64,000 nt of DNA, taken from assembly GCA_963707465.1 (NCBI GenBank), contig CAVPQK010000015.1, forward strand, positions 124,001 to 188,000, given 5' to 3'. Of the stretch, positions 9,601 to 17,142 are shown in pieces. Below the pieces are notes generated by a model. It was given only the letters and a program-made list of their open reading frames with translations, did not search any database and was not told the DNA's origin. The first letter of the stretch is position 1. Every line of letters starts with the position of its first letter. The position numbers and the translations under genes were made by a program. The stretch is from Bog-159 sp963707465. Its GTDB lineage: Bacteria; Acidobacteriota; Terriglobia; Bryobacterales; Bryobacteraceae.

Positions 9601-10293
9601 CTGCCGCGTGACTTCTTCCAGAATGTCGAACACCCGCGCCAAGTTCTGCTTTGCGCTTTCCAGCTTGGCCTCCGCCAGCCGTTTGCGCGTCTTGTACTTG
9701 GTGATGCCGGCCGCCTCTTCGATCACCCCTCGGCGGTCCTGCGGCTTGGAGCTGAGGATCTGGCCGATGCGCCCCTGCTCGATGATGGCGTAGCTCTCGG
9801 GGCCCAGTCCCGTCCCCATGAAAATGTCCTGGATGTCGCGCAGGCGGGCGGTGTGGCCGTTGATCAGGTACTCGCTCTCACCGGAGCGGAACAGGCGGCG
9901 GGTGATGGTGATTTCGCCATTCTTGCCCTGGTGCGCGGTGATGGGGATGGGGCCCGCGTGTCCGTTGGTTCCGGCTATGTTTCCAGCCAGGGATGCGGCG
10001 GCCTCCTGCGCCTCCTGGTAAAGCATCGGGTCGACCAGCGTCATCGTGACGGCCGCCAGCCCCAGGGGTTTGCGGTCGCGCGTGCCGGCAAAGATAACGT
10101 CCTCCATCCGGGCGCCGCGAAGGCTTTTCGCCGATTGTTCGCCGAGCACCCAACTGATGGCATCGCTCAGGTTCGATTTGCCACAGCCGTTGGGACCCAC
10201 CACGGCGGCGATGCCGCCGCCATTGAAGCGGAGCTCCGTGCGGTCACAGAAAGATTTGAAGCCCTGCAGTTCGACGCGCTTTAGTTTCAACAA
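6625..10293 (-). CDS. smc: Chromosome segregation protein Smc
   Basis: This 1222-residue condensin ATPase organises and segregates the chromosome. The N-terminal head has Walker A GPNGCGKS (33-40) and QSAKSLRG. Long coiled coils flank a hinge at roughly residues 510-660 with its glycine-rich region. The C-terminal head has the ABC signature LLSGGEKAL (about 1127-1135) and Walker B ILDEVDAPL (about 1154). Length fits full-size bacterial Smc. It is monocistronic here: VapB lies 54 bases downstream, and upstream is a 360-base gap. ScpA and ScpB are not in the window. Large ORFs on the opposite strand are GC-rich shadows. Confidence 0.97.
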   Translation of the reverse strand: MLKLKRVELQGFKSFCDRTELRFNGGGIAAVVGPNGCGKSNLSDAISWVLGEQSAKSLRGARMEDVIFAGTRDRKPLGLAAVTMTLVDPMLYQEAQEAAASLAGNIAGTNGHAGPIPITAHQGKNGEITITRRLFRSGESEYLINGHTARLRDIQDIFMGTGLGPESYAIIEQGRIGQILSSKPQDRRGVIEEAAGITKYKTRKRLAEAKLESAKQNLARVFDILEEVTRQVNSLKRQASKAKRYGELKTEMDARLRVALSGKFRMLEREAAKAALDLNLASADLRGLSEQVAAKEQAHAELQGESYKHEQQLTGKRRELAECLVETERTRGRLESQVKESGAIEQRIAQAERESQELEARLGRLGAELDAHRQQVAALDQQIGQSRERMVEKNRLREELQTSVRQREQAIEASRTAVLRLLGEVSTLRNQLAQMNEYLAGVERETARVLKEEQTSAAELERLAAARNALSETMAQRQLELESVAGERQRTEEDLSGRRKSAVEVRGCIDQLRTECSQAKARKESLEEVLAHRSYTTESVKRLFAALEKGKAQDLRPQGVLADFVEVDPQFEKPAEEFLHDELEYVVVENWAQADRGLDFLRAELDGRATFLVHPDKNGNGHLHLAEPAIGPETGILSRLSDSLRLTNGLTDRAATLLPRVSLCFVAEDRASAQRLAMSYPHLYFLTTEGLCYHGHTVTGGKKTASGPLAMKREARELGVVLQSKQKALGEQVARLEDLDREIGILAAELERLRGVQQAREKDRVALEHEMRKLAEETNRANSRLSVARLELDRLKRDAERSAVERERNQQAVAEKEELRERREQELEDQRQFLEKLEVEAAALAEDHSALRAELAGLEERHRAERAAMGRLDAQHKEATARLGAIAGEIERLGVHRASLLTDNIELDRKLAALGAQALETEAAVNRLAAEEARMRETLAATDEELKQLRVKVEEAHTNRSQIEVDLVRRQAELKYLDETSRKELNCTVEELTAGDETVPDIEAIGEAERLYEEVRARIEALGPVNAQAMEEFQEASQRQEFLSVQRQDLLDSIRDTEKAIADIDVVSRQKFAEAFERINQNFRGAFQTLFGGGTGEMRLTDETNLADSGIDIVASPPGKKLQNVLLLSGGEKALAAVALLMAIFRYQPSPFCILDEVDAPLDEANIERLTRLLREMSTGTQFIVITHSKKTMEAASAMYGVTMQEPGVSKLVSVKFQHAAA

Positions 10294-10653
10294 AAACGTT
10301 CACCTCGATAGTGCTCGGGGGATCGTAACCATACTAAACTCGTCCGCAGCAAAAGTAAAGCACTTTCTACGCTGCTAGAAGGGGCCCGTACGATTTGGAC
10401 CCAATATGTAGTGGCGGACAGGCCAGGAGCCGGCGGGTGTCGAGAAACAGCGGTCGGAATTATCCCTTAAATCTGGCGGAGCCAAAAGTATATTTTTTGA
10501 AGTGGAAAATGCCAGGCAGGAAAGTGTTTGCGCCCCAAAATGAACGAAATGGTGGCTTCGAATCACGACGATGGGCACGTCGCTTCCGACAGCCTTGGCG
10601 TAAGGGACGGGACAGGCCGGCAGTCCTGTCCCACCAATACCCTTACAAACCGG
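10294..10653. other. 360-base intergenic region upstream of smc
   Basis: This gap holds the smc promoter region and the 3' flank of the phosphodiesterase gene. I see no convincing gene. The only clear structure is the 24-base palindrome at 10609-10632, listed separately. An AT-rich patch near 10490 (AAAAGTATATTTTTTGA) is a possible promoter or A/T tract. Short ORFs crossing it have no family features. Confidence 0.5.
10609..10632. repeat. Palindromic hairpin after phosphodiesterase gene
   Basis: GGGACAGG and CCTGTCCC form an 8-bp perfect inverted repeat around an 8-base loop. It lies 21 bases beyond the stop of the minus-strand phosphodiesterase gene and has no trailing T-run. Its style resembles the post-stop hairpins found elsewhere in this window, although the sequence differs. 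Confidence 0.55.
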
Positions 10654-12360
10654 TCACTTGACTGGGACCGCCGGAAGGACGCTCGTTCCCTCCGCACGAA
10701 CAGCACTAAGGGACGAAGGATCGAGTCCCAGAGATTGCAGGATCGTCGGCGCTACCTGGACGGTGCCTACTGCGACGCGGACCGTCTGGGGCTCGAAGGA
10801 CGAATTCGACACCAGCAGCATGACATTCGTGTCGTCATGGGCGAACCCGCCGTGCTCAGCCAGTTTCGCCGTGCTGCCGGAGTATGTGACGCCGACATTC
10901 GGGGTCACGATGATGTCCGGCGTGCGCGGATCTAAGGTTGGCTCGTTGTAGTTTAGCGCGAGCGAAGGACCGTAGTAGATCTGTCCGAGCGCGATTCCCG
11001 CAGCAGAGGCATTGGCTTCGAGGATCTGGACGGCGGCTAAAGTGTCCGAGGAATTCGAAAGCCAGATCAGCGAAACGTCATCTTCCGTTGGGCCAATGCC
11101 AGTGGGGTTGGTGGTAGATTCCGAGTATGGAAGATAGCCCGCATTGGAGAGCAGGGTGGCGGGTGATGTGCCGTTGATGAGTTGGGAGACGTAACGGCTG
11201 GGATCGATGGGCGACTGGCCGTGCTTGGCAGTGATGACGAACAAGGTCGAATCATAAAGGCCTTTTGTCCTCAGCTCGCTGACGAATGCCGCGATGGAAG
11301 CGTCCACGAACTGAATTTCGCCGAGCAGCGCGGGCGTCGGCGTGCCAGCGGCATCCAGATACCCGCCGGTCGTGCTGTCACTCGCCTCAATCAGCTTCTG
11401 GCCTACGCTGACGGCCTGGAAGTTCATGCCGAAGATAGTGGGAACTTGGGTCTGCGCAGTGCCGAGGTGGTTCTTTCCATCGATCTCGTTGAGGATCGCG
11501 TTGACCTTCAAAGTGTCGTAGCACTGGATGTTCTGGAAGCTGTTGGTCCAGGCCGTCAAGTCCGAGCCCGGATCGAGGATGGTGGCGCAGGATACGCCGG
11601 TCGGCGTCGTCACGCCGGGAAGGCCGATCACGGTGGAGTTGATTTCAGGGGCGTAGAAGTCGTCGAGCGCAGCGGCGCCAAGACCGGAAGCGACCGAGAC
11701 GTACGCCGGGTGCTTGTCGGACCACGCCGCGTATCCGCCAGCCTGGTGAATGACGCTGAAGATAGTGTTGGCGCGAACGAAATCCCACGGCATAACGGGA
11801 CTGCAGCCCTTGCTTGGGTCGCGGATCAGTCTCTGGGTGTCGATGGATGCGAGGCCCCCATCGGTCAGCGCCGCGCCGGGAGCGCCGCCGTTCACCTTCG
11901 TCTGGTCGATGTCGATGCCTTCCTCATATTCGGATGTGGTTCCCGTTGGCGGCGCACCGGCCGTGCAGGGGCCTGCCCCGAGACCGTTGCCGGTAGTTAC
12001 CGCGGGGGCGTCATAATTCCGGGCATACGCTACGTCGTAGTAGATGCCGGTAAGGGCCGGGCTTCCGCCCGTGACAATAGCCGTCAGGCCGGGGAAGGAG
12101 TCCGAGGTTTTTGAGGTGCTCGCTGCCACGTAGTTGATGCCGGTCTTGCCGAGCGCGGCCAGCGCCGGGCAATAGGGCCGGCCACCGGCGACCGTGCTGA
12201 TGCCGCTGGCGCAGTTCGCGAAATCGACAGCGTGCATACCGTCGATGCTGATTAGCAGAACGCGCTTGATGTTGTTTCGGGATAAGCTCGTACCCTGGGC
12301 GACGGCGGTGCCCATCGAACAGGCGCCGACGAGGGAAAGTAAAGCAATCGTCTTCTTCAT
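10654..12360 (-). CDS. Secreted alkaline-phosphatase-superfamily phosphodiesterase
   Basis: The 568-residue protein has a clear signal peptide (MKKTIALLSLVGACSMGTAVAQ). It then shows the type I phosphodiesterase/nucleotide pyrophosphatase core. VLLISIDGMHAVDF supplies the first metal ligand Asp, TSKTSDSFPGLTAIVTGG the catalytic Thr/Ser region with the conserved SFPG, and ITAKHGQSPID plus AEHGGFAHDDTNVMLL the C-terminal metal-binding His/Asp residues. It is probably periplasmic or secreted and releases phosphate from diesters. Substrate is unknown. It appears to be a single-gene unit; the enoyl-CoA hydratase lies 136 bases upstream on the same strand. Confidence 0.85.
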   Translation of the reverse strand: MKKTIALLSLVGACSMGTAVAQGTSLSRNNIKRVLLISIDGMHAVDFANCASGISTVAGGRPYCPALAALGKTGINYVAASTSKTSDSFPGLTAIVTGGSPALTGIYYDVAYARNYDAPAVTTGNGLGAGPCTAGAPPTGTTSEYEEGIDIDQTKVNGGAPGAALTDGGLASIDTQRLIRDPSKGCSPVMPWDFVRANTIFSVIHQAGGYAAWSDKHPAYVSVASGLGAAALDDFYAPEINSTVIGLPGVTTPTGVSCATILDPGSDLTAWTNSFQNIQCYDTLKVNAILNEIDGKNHLGTAQTQVPTIFGMNFQAVSVGQKLIEASDSTTGGYLDAAGTPTPALLGEIQFVDASIAAFVSELRTKGLYDSTLFVITAKHGQSPIDPSRYVSQLINGTSPATLLSNAGYLPYSESTTNPTGIGPTEDDVSLIWLSNSSDTLAAVQILEANASAAGIALGQIYYGPSLALNYNEPTLDPRTPDIIVTPNVGVTYSGSTAKLAEHGGFAHDDTNVMLLVSNSSFEPQTVRVAVGTVQVAPTILQSLGLDPSSLSAVRAEGTSVLPAVPVK

Positions 12361-12496
12361 TTGTAACCTGTAACCTCCAGCGCCAACTGTACCAGCGCTG
12401 CGTTACTGGAAGATTACGAAGAAGCCAATTGTCTTGGTACATGTGCGAAGTGACACAGCCGGACAAGTTCCAGGTAAAGTAAGTCAACGCTGCCCA

Positions 12497-13255
12497 CTAA
12501 AACCACCGCGGCGCACGCTTCTCCTGAAACGCCCGAATGCCTTCCTGGAAATCCGCGCTGCGAAAAACCTCGTTGCGCATCCGCCGGGCCAGGTCCCCGG
12601 CTTCTTCCCAGCTCTTGCCCCGCGCATCGCGCACGAACGTCAACCCCGCCCGGATCGCAGTGGGACTGGACTCTGCGATCGCGCCCGCGATCTCCCGCGC
12701 CCGCTCGATCAGGCCCACCGGTTCCACGACATGATGCACCAGCCCGTACTCGCGCGCCTCGCTCGCCGGAATAATCCGCCCGCTGAGGGCCAATTCGGTC
12801 GCGCGCCGTTCGCCCAAAGCGCCCGCCACCGCGCGAAAGATCACGAACGGCCACAGCCCGATCCGGATTTCGGTCAGCCCAAACGTCGCGTCTTCCGCCG
12901 CCACCACGATATGGCAATTCGCCACCAGTCCAGTGCCGCCGGCCAGCGCCGCTCCCTGCACCGCCGCCACCAGCGGCTTCGTCATCCTCGTTCCCGCCGA
13001 AAAGATGCGCTCGTGAGCTTCGTTGATGTCGCCGCCGGAAGGCGCCAGCACTTCGTTCAGGTCCATGCCCGCGCAAAACGATTTGCCGTTCCCGCTCAGC
13101 AGCACCGCGCCCACGCCCGCGTCGTTTTCCGCCTCTTCCAGCGCCGCGCCCAGCGCGCCGCACAGGTCCATGTTCAGCGCATTGCGTCGCTCCGGCCGGT
13201 CGAGCGCCAGCCGCAGCAGGCGGCCTTCGCGGCTAATCTGTAAGCTCTCGCTCAT
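12497..13255 (-). CDS. Enoyl-CoA hydratase/isomerase family protein
   Basis: This 252-residue crotonase-fold protein has LDRPERRNALN at the start of the fold, SFCAGMDLNEV as one oxyanion-hole strand, and VAAVQGAALAGGTGLVANCHIVVA as the core signature. ATFGLTEIRIGLWPF follows. It would hydrate an enoyl-CoA. It is the last gene of a minus-strand operon with AtuA-type genes and an acyl-CoA carboxyltransferase, which suggests a branched or terpenoid acyl-CoA intermediate. Its start overlaps the upstream small gene by 23 bases. Confidence 0.9.
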   Translation of the reverse strand: MSESLQISREGRLLRLALDRPERRNALNMDLCGALGAALEEAENDAGVGAVLLSGNGKSFCAGMDLNEVLAPSGGDINEAHERIFSAGTRMTKPLVAAVQGAALAGGTGLVANCHIVVAAEDATFGLTEIRIGLWPFVIFRAVAGALGERRATELALSGRIIPASEAREYGLVHHVVEPVGLIERAREIAGAIAESSPTAIRAGLTFVRDARGKSWEEAGDLARRMRNEVFRSADFQEGIRAFQEKRAPRWF

Positions 13256-13565
13256 ACACCTCGATCTCCATCCCCAGCAGCGCCGCGCCCAGGGTCTTGC
13301 CCTGCGCGTCTGTGCGCAGCGAGACCGTACCGCCGCCGCCCAGCGCGTGATGCAGCAGCAGGTTCAACGCCGCCAGGTTCGGCAATTCGAACCGGTCCAC
13401 TCCTCCCAAAACCATTTCGCCGAAAAATGTTTTGACGCGCTCCGGCGTCACTTCGCGCAGCAGGATCGGGTAGTATTGCGGCAGCCACGCAATAACGCCG
13501 ATGTTGGCAATATCGCCCTTGTCTCCCGAGCGGGTGTGGGCGATGCGTGAGAGCGGGATTTTCAT
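13233..13565 (-). CDS. AtuA C-terminal-domain protein (separate subunit)
   Basis: This 110-residue protein begins MKIPLSRIAHTRSGDKGDIA, the signature opening of the C-terminal domain found fused to AtuA in pseudomonad acyclic terpene utilisation proteins. IGVIAWLPQYYPIL and LGGVDRFELPNLAALNLLLHHALGGGG follow, as expected. Here the domain is a stand-alone gene whose ATG overlaps the AtuA stop by 4 bases, so the two chains are probably made together and assemble. The molecular reaction of the family is not established. Confidence 0.8.
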   Translation of the reverse strand: MKIPLSRIAHTRSGDKGDIANIGVIAWLPQYYPILLREVTPERVKTFFGEMVLGGVDRFELPNLAALNLLLHHALGGGGTVSLRTDAQGKTLGAALLGMEIEVYERELTD

Positions 13566-14905
13566 TCCACCACCTCCACGCGCGTGTGAATTTCATCGCG
13601 CGGAATCAGCGCCGGCCAATATGCCACGATCTGGCGCACCTCCGGCCGGCCTTCGCCATATCCGGTGCCGCCCGGCGGACCGGTCAGCACCAACGGAATC
13701 ATTTCGCGCGTGAAGCGGTCGACCGCCCGCTTGTCCCCGCCGCGCACGCTGATGCGCACCTGCACCTCCGGTGGATCGGCATGCTCCGGCCGCGGCCGCG
13801 CCGCCGGACCGTGGCACGCATTCACGCCGAAATATTCAGTGTGGATTTCATCAAAGCGCAGGCCGAGCTCCTCCAGCCGCTCGCGGGTAATGCGGTCCGC
13901 CACGCGCGCCTTCTCCAGCGCGTCCGGCCAACTATACACCAGCGTCCCGGACGCTTTCCAGCCCGCATCGTAACTGATCGACGCCTTCAACATGGCCGGC
14001 CGCGGCCCGCCGCGCACGCCGCATCCGTGCACCCGGTCCGGCCCTGTATCCGCAAGCTGCAGCGAAGTGAAGTCGGCCACACAATCCGGCGTCATATACT
14101 GTCGCGGATCGCCGATCTCGTAAAGAAGCTGCTCTTTCACGCCATGCGAATCGATGCGCCCGCCCGTTCCGGGGTGCTTGGTCACGCTGAACGATCCGTC
14201 CGGCTCGGCTTCCACGATGGGGTAACCGATGTTGGCCAGGTCCGGGATGTTCCGCCAATCCACCTGGCAATTTCCGCCGGAGCACTGCGCGCCGCACTCT
14301 ATAATGTGGCCCGCCACGATCCCCGCCGCCAGCTTGTCGTAGTCCTCAGGCCCCCACCCGAAGCGGTCGATCATAGGTGCCAGCACCAGTGCCGCATCGG
14401 CGCAGCGTCCGGAGATCACCACGTCCGCGCCCGTGGCCAGCGCCTCGGCCAGCGGAAATGCGCCAATGTAAGCGTTCGCGCTCAGGATGCGTCCGCGAAT
14501 AGTGGAGAGCGGCTCGCCGGTATCGATGTTCCGCATCTCATAGCCCTTGCCCAGAAACTCGTCGATGCGGCCGAGCACATCGTCGCCAAACACGACCGCA
14601 ACTTTCAGCCCCGGCGCCGCTTTCAAAACGGCGCGCGCGCAAGCCACCGGATTCACCCCGCCGGCATTGGCAACGACTTTGATCTTGCGCTCCCGCAGCT
14701 TCTTCGCAATGCGCCCGATGAGCGGTGGGAAATCGCGCGCATAGCCGAGCTCCGGATCGTGCTGCCGCTGCTTCTGCAGGATCGACATGGTGACTTCGGC
14801 CAGATAATCGAGCGTGAGGTAATCGATCGGCCCGCCATCCACCAGGCGGACGGGAGCTTCCAGCCAGTCGCCCCAAAAACCTTGACCGTTAGCGATGCGA
14901 ATCAT
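13562..14905 (-). CDS. AtuA-like protein (DUF1446)
   Basis: This 447-residue protein belongs to the DUF1446/AtuA family, needed for acyclic terpene catabolism in Pseudomonas. Characteristic segments are IRIANGQGFWGDW, VVANAGGVNPVACARAVL, LSANAYIGAFPLAEALATGADVVISGRCADAALVLAP, and HIIECGAQCSGGNCQVDW with conserved cysteines. The usual C-terminal domain is encoded separately downstream. A triple 10-mer repeat lies immediately upstream (14919-14953), between this gene and the carboxyltransferase, and forms its 5' leader. The operon context suggests acyl-CoA degradation. The exact substrate is unknown. Confidence 0.85.
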   Translation of the reverse strand: MIRIANGQGFWGDWLEAPVRLVDGGPIDYLTLDYLAEVTMSILQKQRQHDPELGYARDFPPLIGRIAKKLRERKIKVVANAGGVNPVACARAVLKAAPGLKVAVVFGDDVLGRIDEFLGKGYEMRNIDTGEPLSTIRGRILSANAYIGAFPLAEALATGADVVISGRCADAALVLAPMIDRFGWGPEDYDKLAAGIVAGHIIECGAQCSGGNCQVDWRNIPDLANIGYPIVEAEPDGSFSVTKHPGTGGRIDSHGVKEQLLYEIGDPRQYMTPDCVADFTSLQLADTGPDRVHGCGVRGGPRPAMLKASISYDAGWKASGTLVYSWPDALEKARVADRITRERLEELGLRFDEIHTEYFGVNACHGPAARPRPEHADPPEVQVRISVRGGDKRAVDRFTREMIPLVLTGPPGGTGYGEGRPEVRQIVAYWPALIPRDEIHTRVEVVE

Positions 14906-14918
14906 AGAACTAAACTCG

Positions 14919-14953
14919 TTTTATCGGCGTTCATCGGCGTTAATCGGCGGCCA
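14919..14953. repeat. Triple 10-mer dispersed repeat, copy 1
   Basis: The sequence has three near-identical 10-base units, TTATCGGCGT, TCATCGGCGT and TAATCGGCGG, followed by CC. It lies between the carboxyltransferase stop and the AtuA start. Copies occur at 41102, 47877, 56121 and 56328. On the minus strand the flank leading to the AtuA ATG (AAAACGAGTTTAGTTCT) resembles that before the DinB gene, so the repeat may carry its neighbouring leader sequence. Confidence 0.8.
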
Positions 14954-14955
14954 TT

Positions 14956-16584
14956 TCATAATGTTTCCAAAACCAGCGGTATCGCCCGCGGACGGTGCAG
15001 CGCAACCTCCAAAGCCATCGTCAGCACCCCCCGCGTGTCCAATGGATCGATCACCGCGTCGCAATGGCCCCGCGCAGCGGCGTACCGCGCATCCAGCCAG
15101 CTTTCGTAGTCGGTCTTAGTCTTCTCGATGGCGGCCTGCAGTTGCTTCGGCAGCGGCTCCCCGCTAGCCTTATATTTTTCCAATTCCACCGAAAACAGCG
15201 CCTGCACCGCCGAATCGCCTTCCATCACTCCGATGCGCGCCGTCGGCCAACTGAACGTAAAATTCGGCTCGAAGCCTTGGCCCGCCATGGCGTAATACCC
15301 CGCCCCGCTGGCGTGATTGAGCGTCAGGATAAGCTTCGGCACGCTCGTGCACGACATAGCCTCCACCATGTCGGCGCCGGCCCGGACGATGCCCTCGCGT
15401 TCGGCTTCGGGCCCCACCATGAATCCCGAAACGTCCTGCAAATAGATCAGCGGGTAGCCCAGCCGCTCGTTCAGCTCCACAAAATACGCCACCTTGCGCG
15501 CCGATTCCGTGTACACGATGCCGCCAATGCGCGGCCGTCCCTCCGACCGCAGAAAGCCGCGCCGATTGGCGATAATGGCCACCGGGTGCCCCGAAAGCCG
15601 CGCGTTAGCGCACAGCATCTCAGGCGCATAATCCGGCTGAAACTCGGCGTAATCGCCCGCATCGAAAATCCGGAATATGACTTCTTCGATGTCGTAGGGC
15701 AGCCGATGATTCTCCGGCAGCACGCCGTAAATATCGTCCGCGGACCGCGCCGGGGCATTGCCGTGAGAAGGCGCGGGCGGCGCGGGCAGATCCCGAAAAC
15801 GCTGCCGGATGCGTGCCAGGCATTCGGCATCGTCCTTGGCCATATAGTGGGCCACGCCGCTGACCGTGGTATGCAGCCGCGCGCCGCCGATGGATTCCGA
15901 ATCGACCACCTGGCCGGTGGCGCCTTTGACGAGATTCGGCCCTCCCAAGCCCATGAAGCTCGTGCCTTCGACCATGATGATGGAATCGCTGAGCGCGGGA
16001 AGATAAGCGCCGCCGGCGATGCAGGGACCCATCACCGCGGCAATCTGCGGCACACGGAGCTTGCGCCGCATAAGAGAATTATAGTAAAAAATTCGCCCGC
16101 CGCCATACTGCCCCGGGAAAATCCGGTCCTGGTACGGCAGGTTTACGCCCGCGGAGTCCACCAGGTACACGATGGGAATGCGGTTGCGCATGGCGATTTC
16201 CTGCGCCCGCAAGCCCTTCGTCACGGTCTCCGGCCACCACGAGCCGGCCTTCACCGTGGCGTCGCCCGCGATGATCACCGCATGGCGGCCCTCGATCTTG
16301 CCGATGCCGGTGACCGACCCCAGGCCCGGCGCTTCGCCCTCGTACTGATCGTAAGCCAGCAGCAGCCCGATTTCCAGGAACGGCGTGCCCGGATCGATCA
16401 GCGCCGCGATGCGCTCGCGCGCAGTCATCTTCCCCGCGCGATGCTGCCGCTCGATCTTGGCCGGTCCGCCGCCCGCACGCAACCGCTCTTCGAGCTTCTT
16501 CAGTTGTTCCACCATGTGCCGCAGGTGCGCCATGCGCGCGACTTTAAGTGCCGGAGAGGATGCCGGTTCGGGAATTGTGCTCAC
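14956..16584 (-). CDS. Acyl-CoA carboxylase, carboxyltransferase (beta) subunit
   Basis: This 542-residue crotonase-superfamily carboxyltransferase resembles methylcrotonyl-CoA and geranyl-CoA carboxylase beta subunits. Visible features are KMTARERIAALIDPGTPFLE, IVYLVDSAGVNLPYQDRIFPG (acyl-CoA pocket), IAAVMGPCIAGGAYLPALSD (oxyanion loop), FMGLGGPNLVKGATGQVV, and a C-terminal domain with QDVSGFMVGPEAEREGIV. Such enzymes need a biotin carboxylase/biotin carrier partner; none is in the window. It heads the AtuA-type operon on the minus strand, so carboxylation of an unsaturated acyl-CoA before hydration is the likely role. Confidence 0.9.
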   Translation of the reverse strand: MSTIPEPASSPALKVARMAHLRHMVEQLKKLEERLRAGGGPAKIERQHRAGKMTARERIAALIDPGTPFLEIGLLLAYDQYEGEAPGLGSVTGIGKIEGRHAVIIAGDATVKAGSWWPETVTKGLRAQEIAMRNRIPIVYLVDSAGVNLPYQDRIFPGQYGGGRIFYYNSLMRRKLRVPQIAAVMGPCIAGGAYLPALSDSIIMVEGTSFMGLGGPNLVKGATGQVVDSESIGGARLHTTVSGVAHYMAKDDAECLARIRQRFRDLPAPPAPSHGNAPARSADDIYGVLPENHRLPYDIEEVIFRIFDAGDYAEFQPDYAPEMLCANARLSGHPVAIIANRRGFLRSEGRPRIGGIVYTESARKVAYFVELNERLGYPLIYLQDVSGFMVGPEAEREGIVRAGADMVEAMSCTSVPKLILTLNHASGAGYYAMAGQGFEPNFTFSWPTARIGVMEGDSAVQALFSVELEKYKASGEPLPKQLQAAIEKTKTDYESWLDARYAAARGHCDAVIDPLDTRGVLTMALEVALHRPRAIPLVLETL

Positions 16585-16776
16585 GTTATTGTGATCGTAG
16601 CGCGAATGGAGACAGCACGAGCGCGGTAAACTAAAGGAACCAACCGCAAAACTGACGGACGCCGCCCAGGCCCATCAACGGATAGCCGAAGCACACTAGA
16701 AGCGCCTCGACCACCCAACTGTCGTTCAGCAGTGGCTGGCGGAAAAAGAGCGGGTCCGCGAAACAGGAGAACAGGC

Positions 16777-17070
16777 ATGACAGACGAAGAACTAATCCGG
16801 CGTTTCGATCAGCTTGAAGGACGAGTACTGGACACCATCCGCGAAACGGAAGCGCGGACAATCGAGAACATCCGCGAAACGGAATCGCGCACCCTCGAAA
16901 CCATGCGCGACATGCAGACCGAAATCCTGCGCGGCCTGGAGCGTTTCGCACGCGGCAATTTCGCCCGCATGCATCGCCTGGAAGTCTCCGACAATGATCT
17001 CAACGAACGCATGAACGCGCTCGAAGAGCGCATCACCGCGATCGAAACGCGCCCCCCAAGGCGACTCTGA
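16777..17070 (+). CDS. Small coiled-coil protein, unknown function
   Basis: The 97-residue protein is almost entirely heptad-like helix: IRRFDQLEGRVLDTIRE, then a tandem IRETEARTIEN / IRETESRTLET repeat, and a second helix DLNERMNALEERITAIE. ATG 16777 was chosen over an upstream in-frame start because AGGAGA lies at the right distance before it. It has no signal peptide or membrane segment. It lies 73 bases upstream of uvrA on the same strand, but co-transcription is uncertain. It probably oligomerises; no function can be assigned. Confidence 0.65.
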   Translation: MTDEELIRRFDQLEGRVLDTIRETEARTIENIRETESRTLETMRDMQTEILRGLERFARGNFARMHRLEVSDNDLNERMNALEERITAIETRPPRRL

Positions 17071-17142
17071 TCGCCAGGTAAACGTCAGAAAAACGGCGTA
17101 AGCGCCACCCGCCCTTGACCCCGCTGCTATACTAAAATCGGC

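Noticed and set aside
8248..10284. 678-codon open frame antisense to smc
   Set aside because: It is fully inside smc, has Arg/Gln/Leu-biased composition typical of GC-rich antisense frames, and shows no domain.
16631..16951. Minus-strand ORF with a hydrophobic end (LLNDSWVVEALLVCFGYPL)
   Set aside because: It overlaps the small coiled-coil gene, which has a good ribosome site; the hydrophobic part is short and isolated.
17115..17142. Promoter for uvrA from TTGACC and TATACT
   Set aside because: The two hexamers are only 7 bases apart, too close for a sigma-70 promoter.
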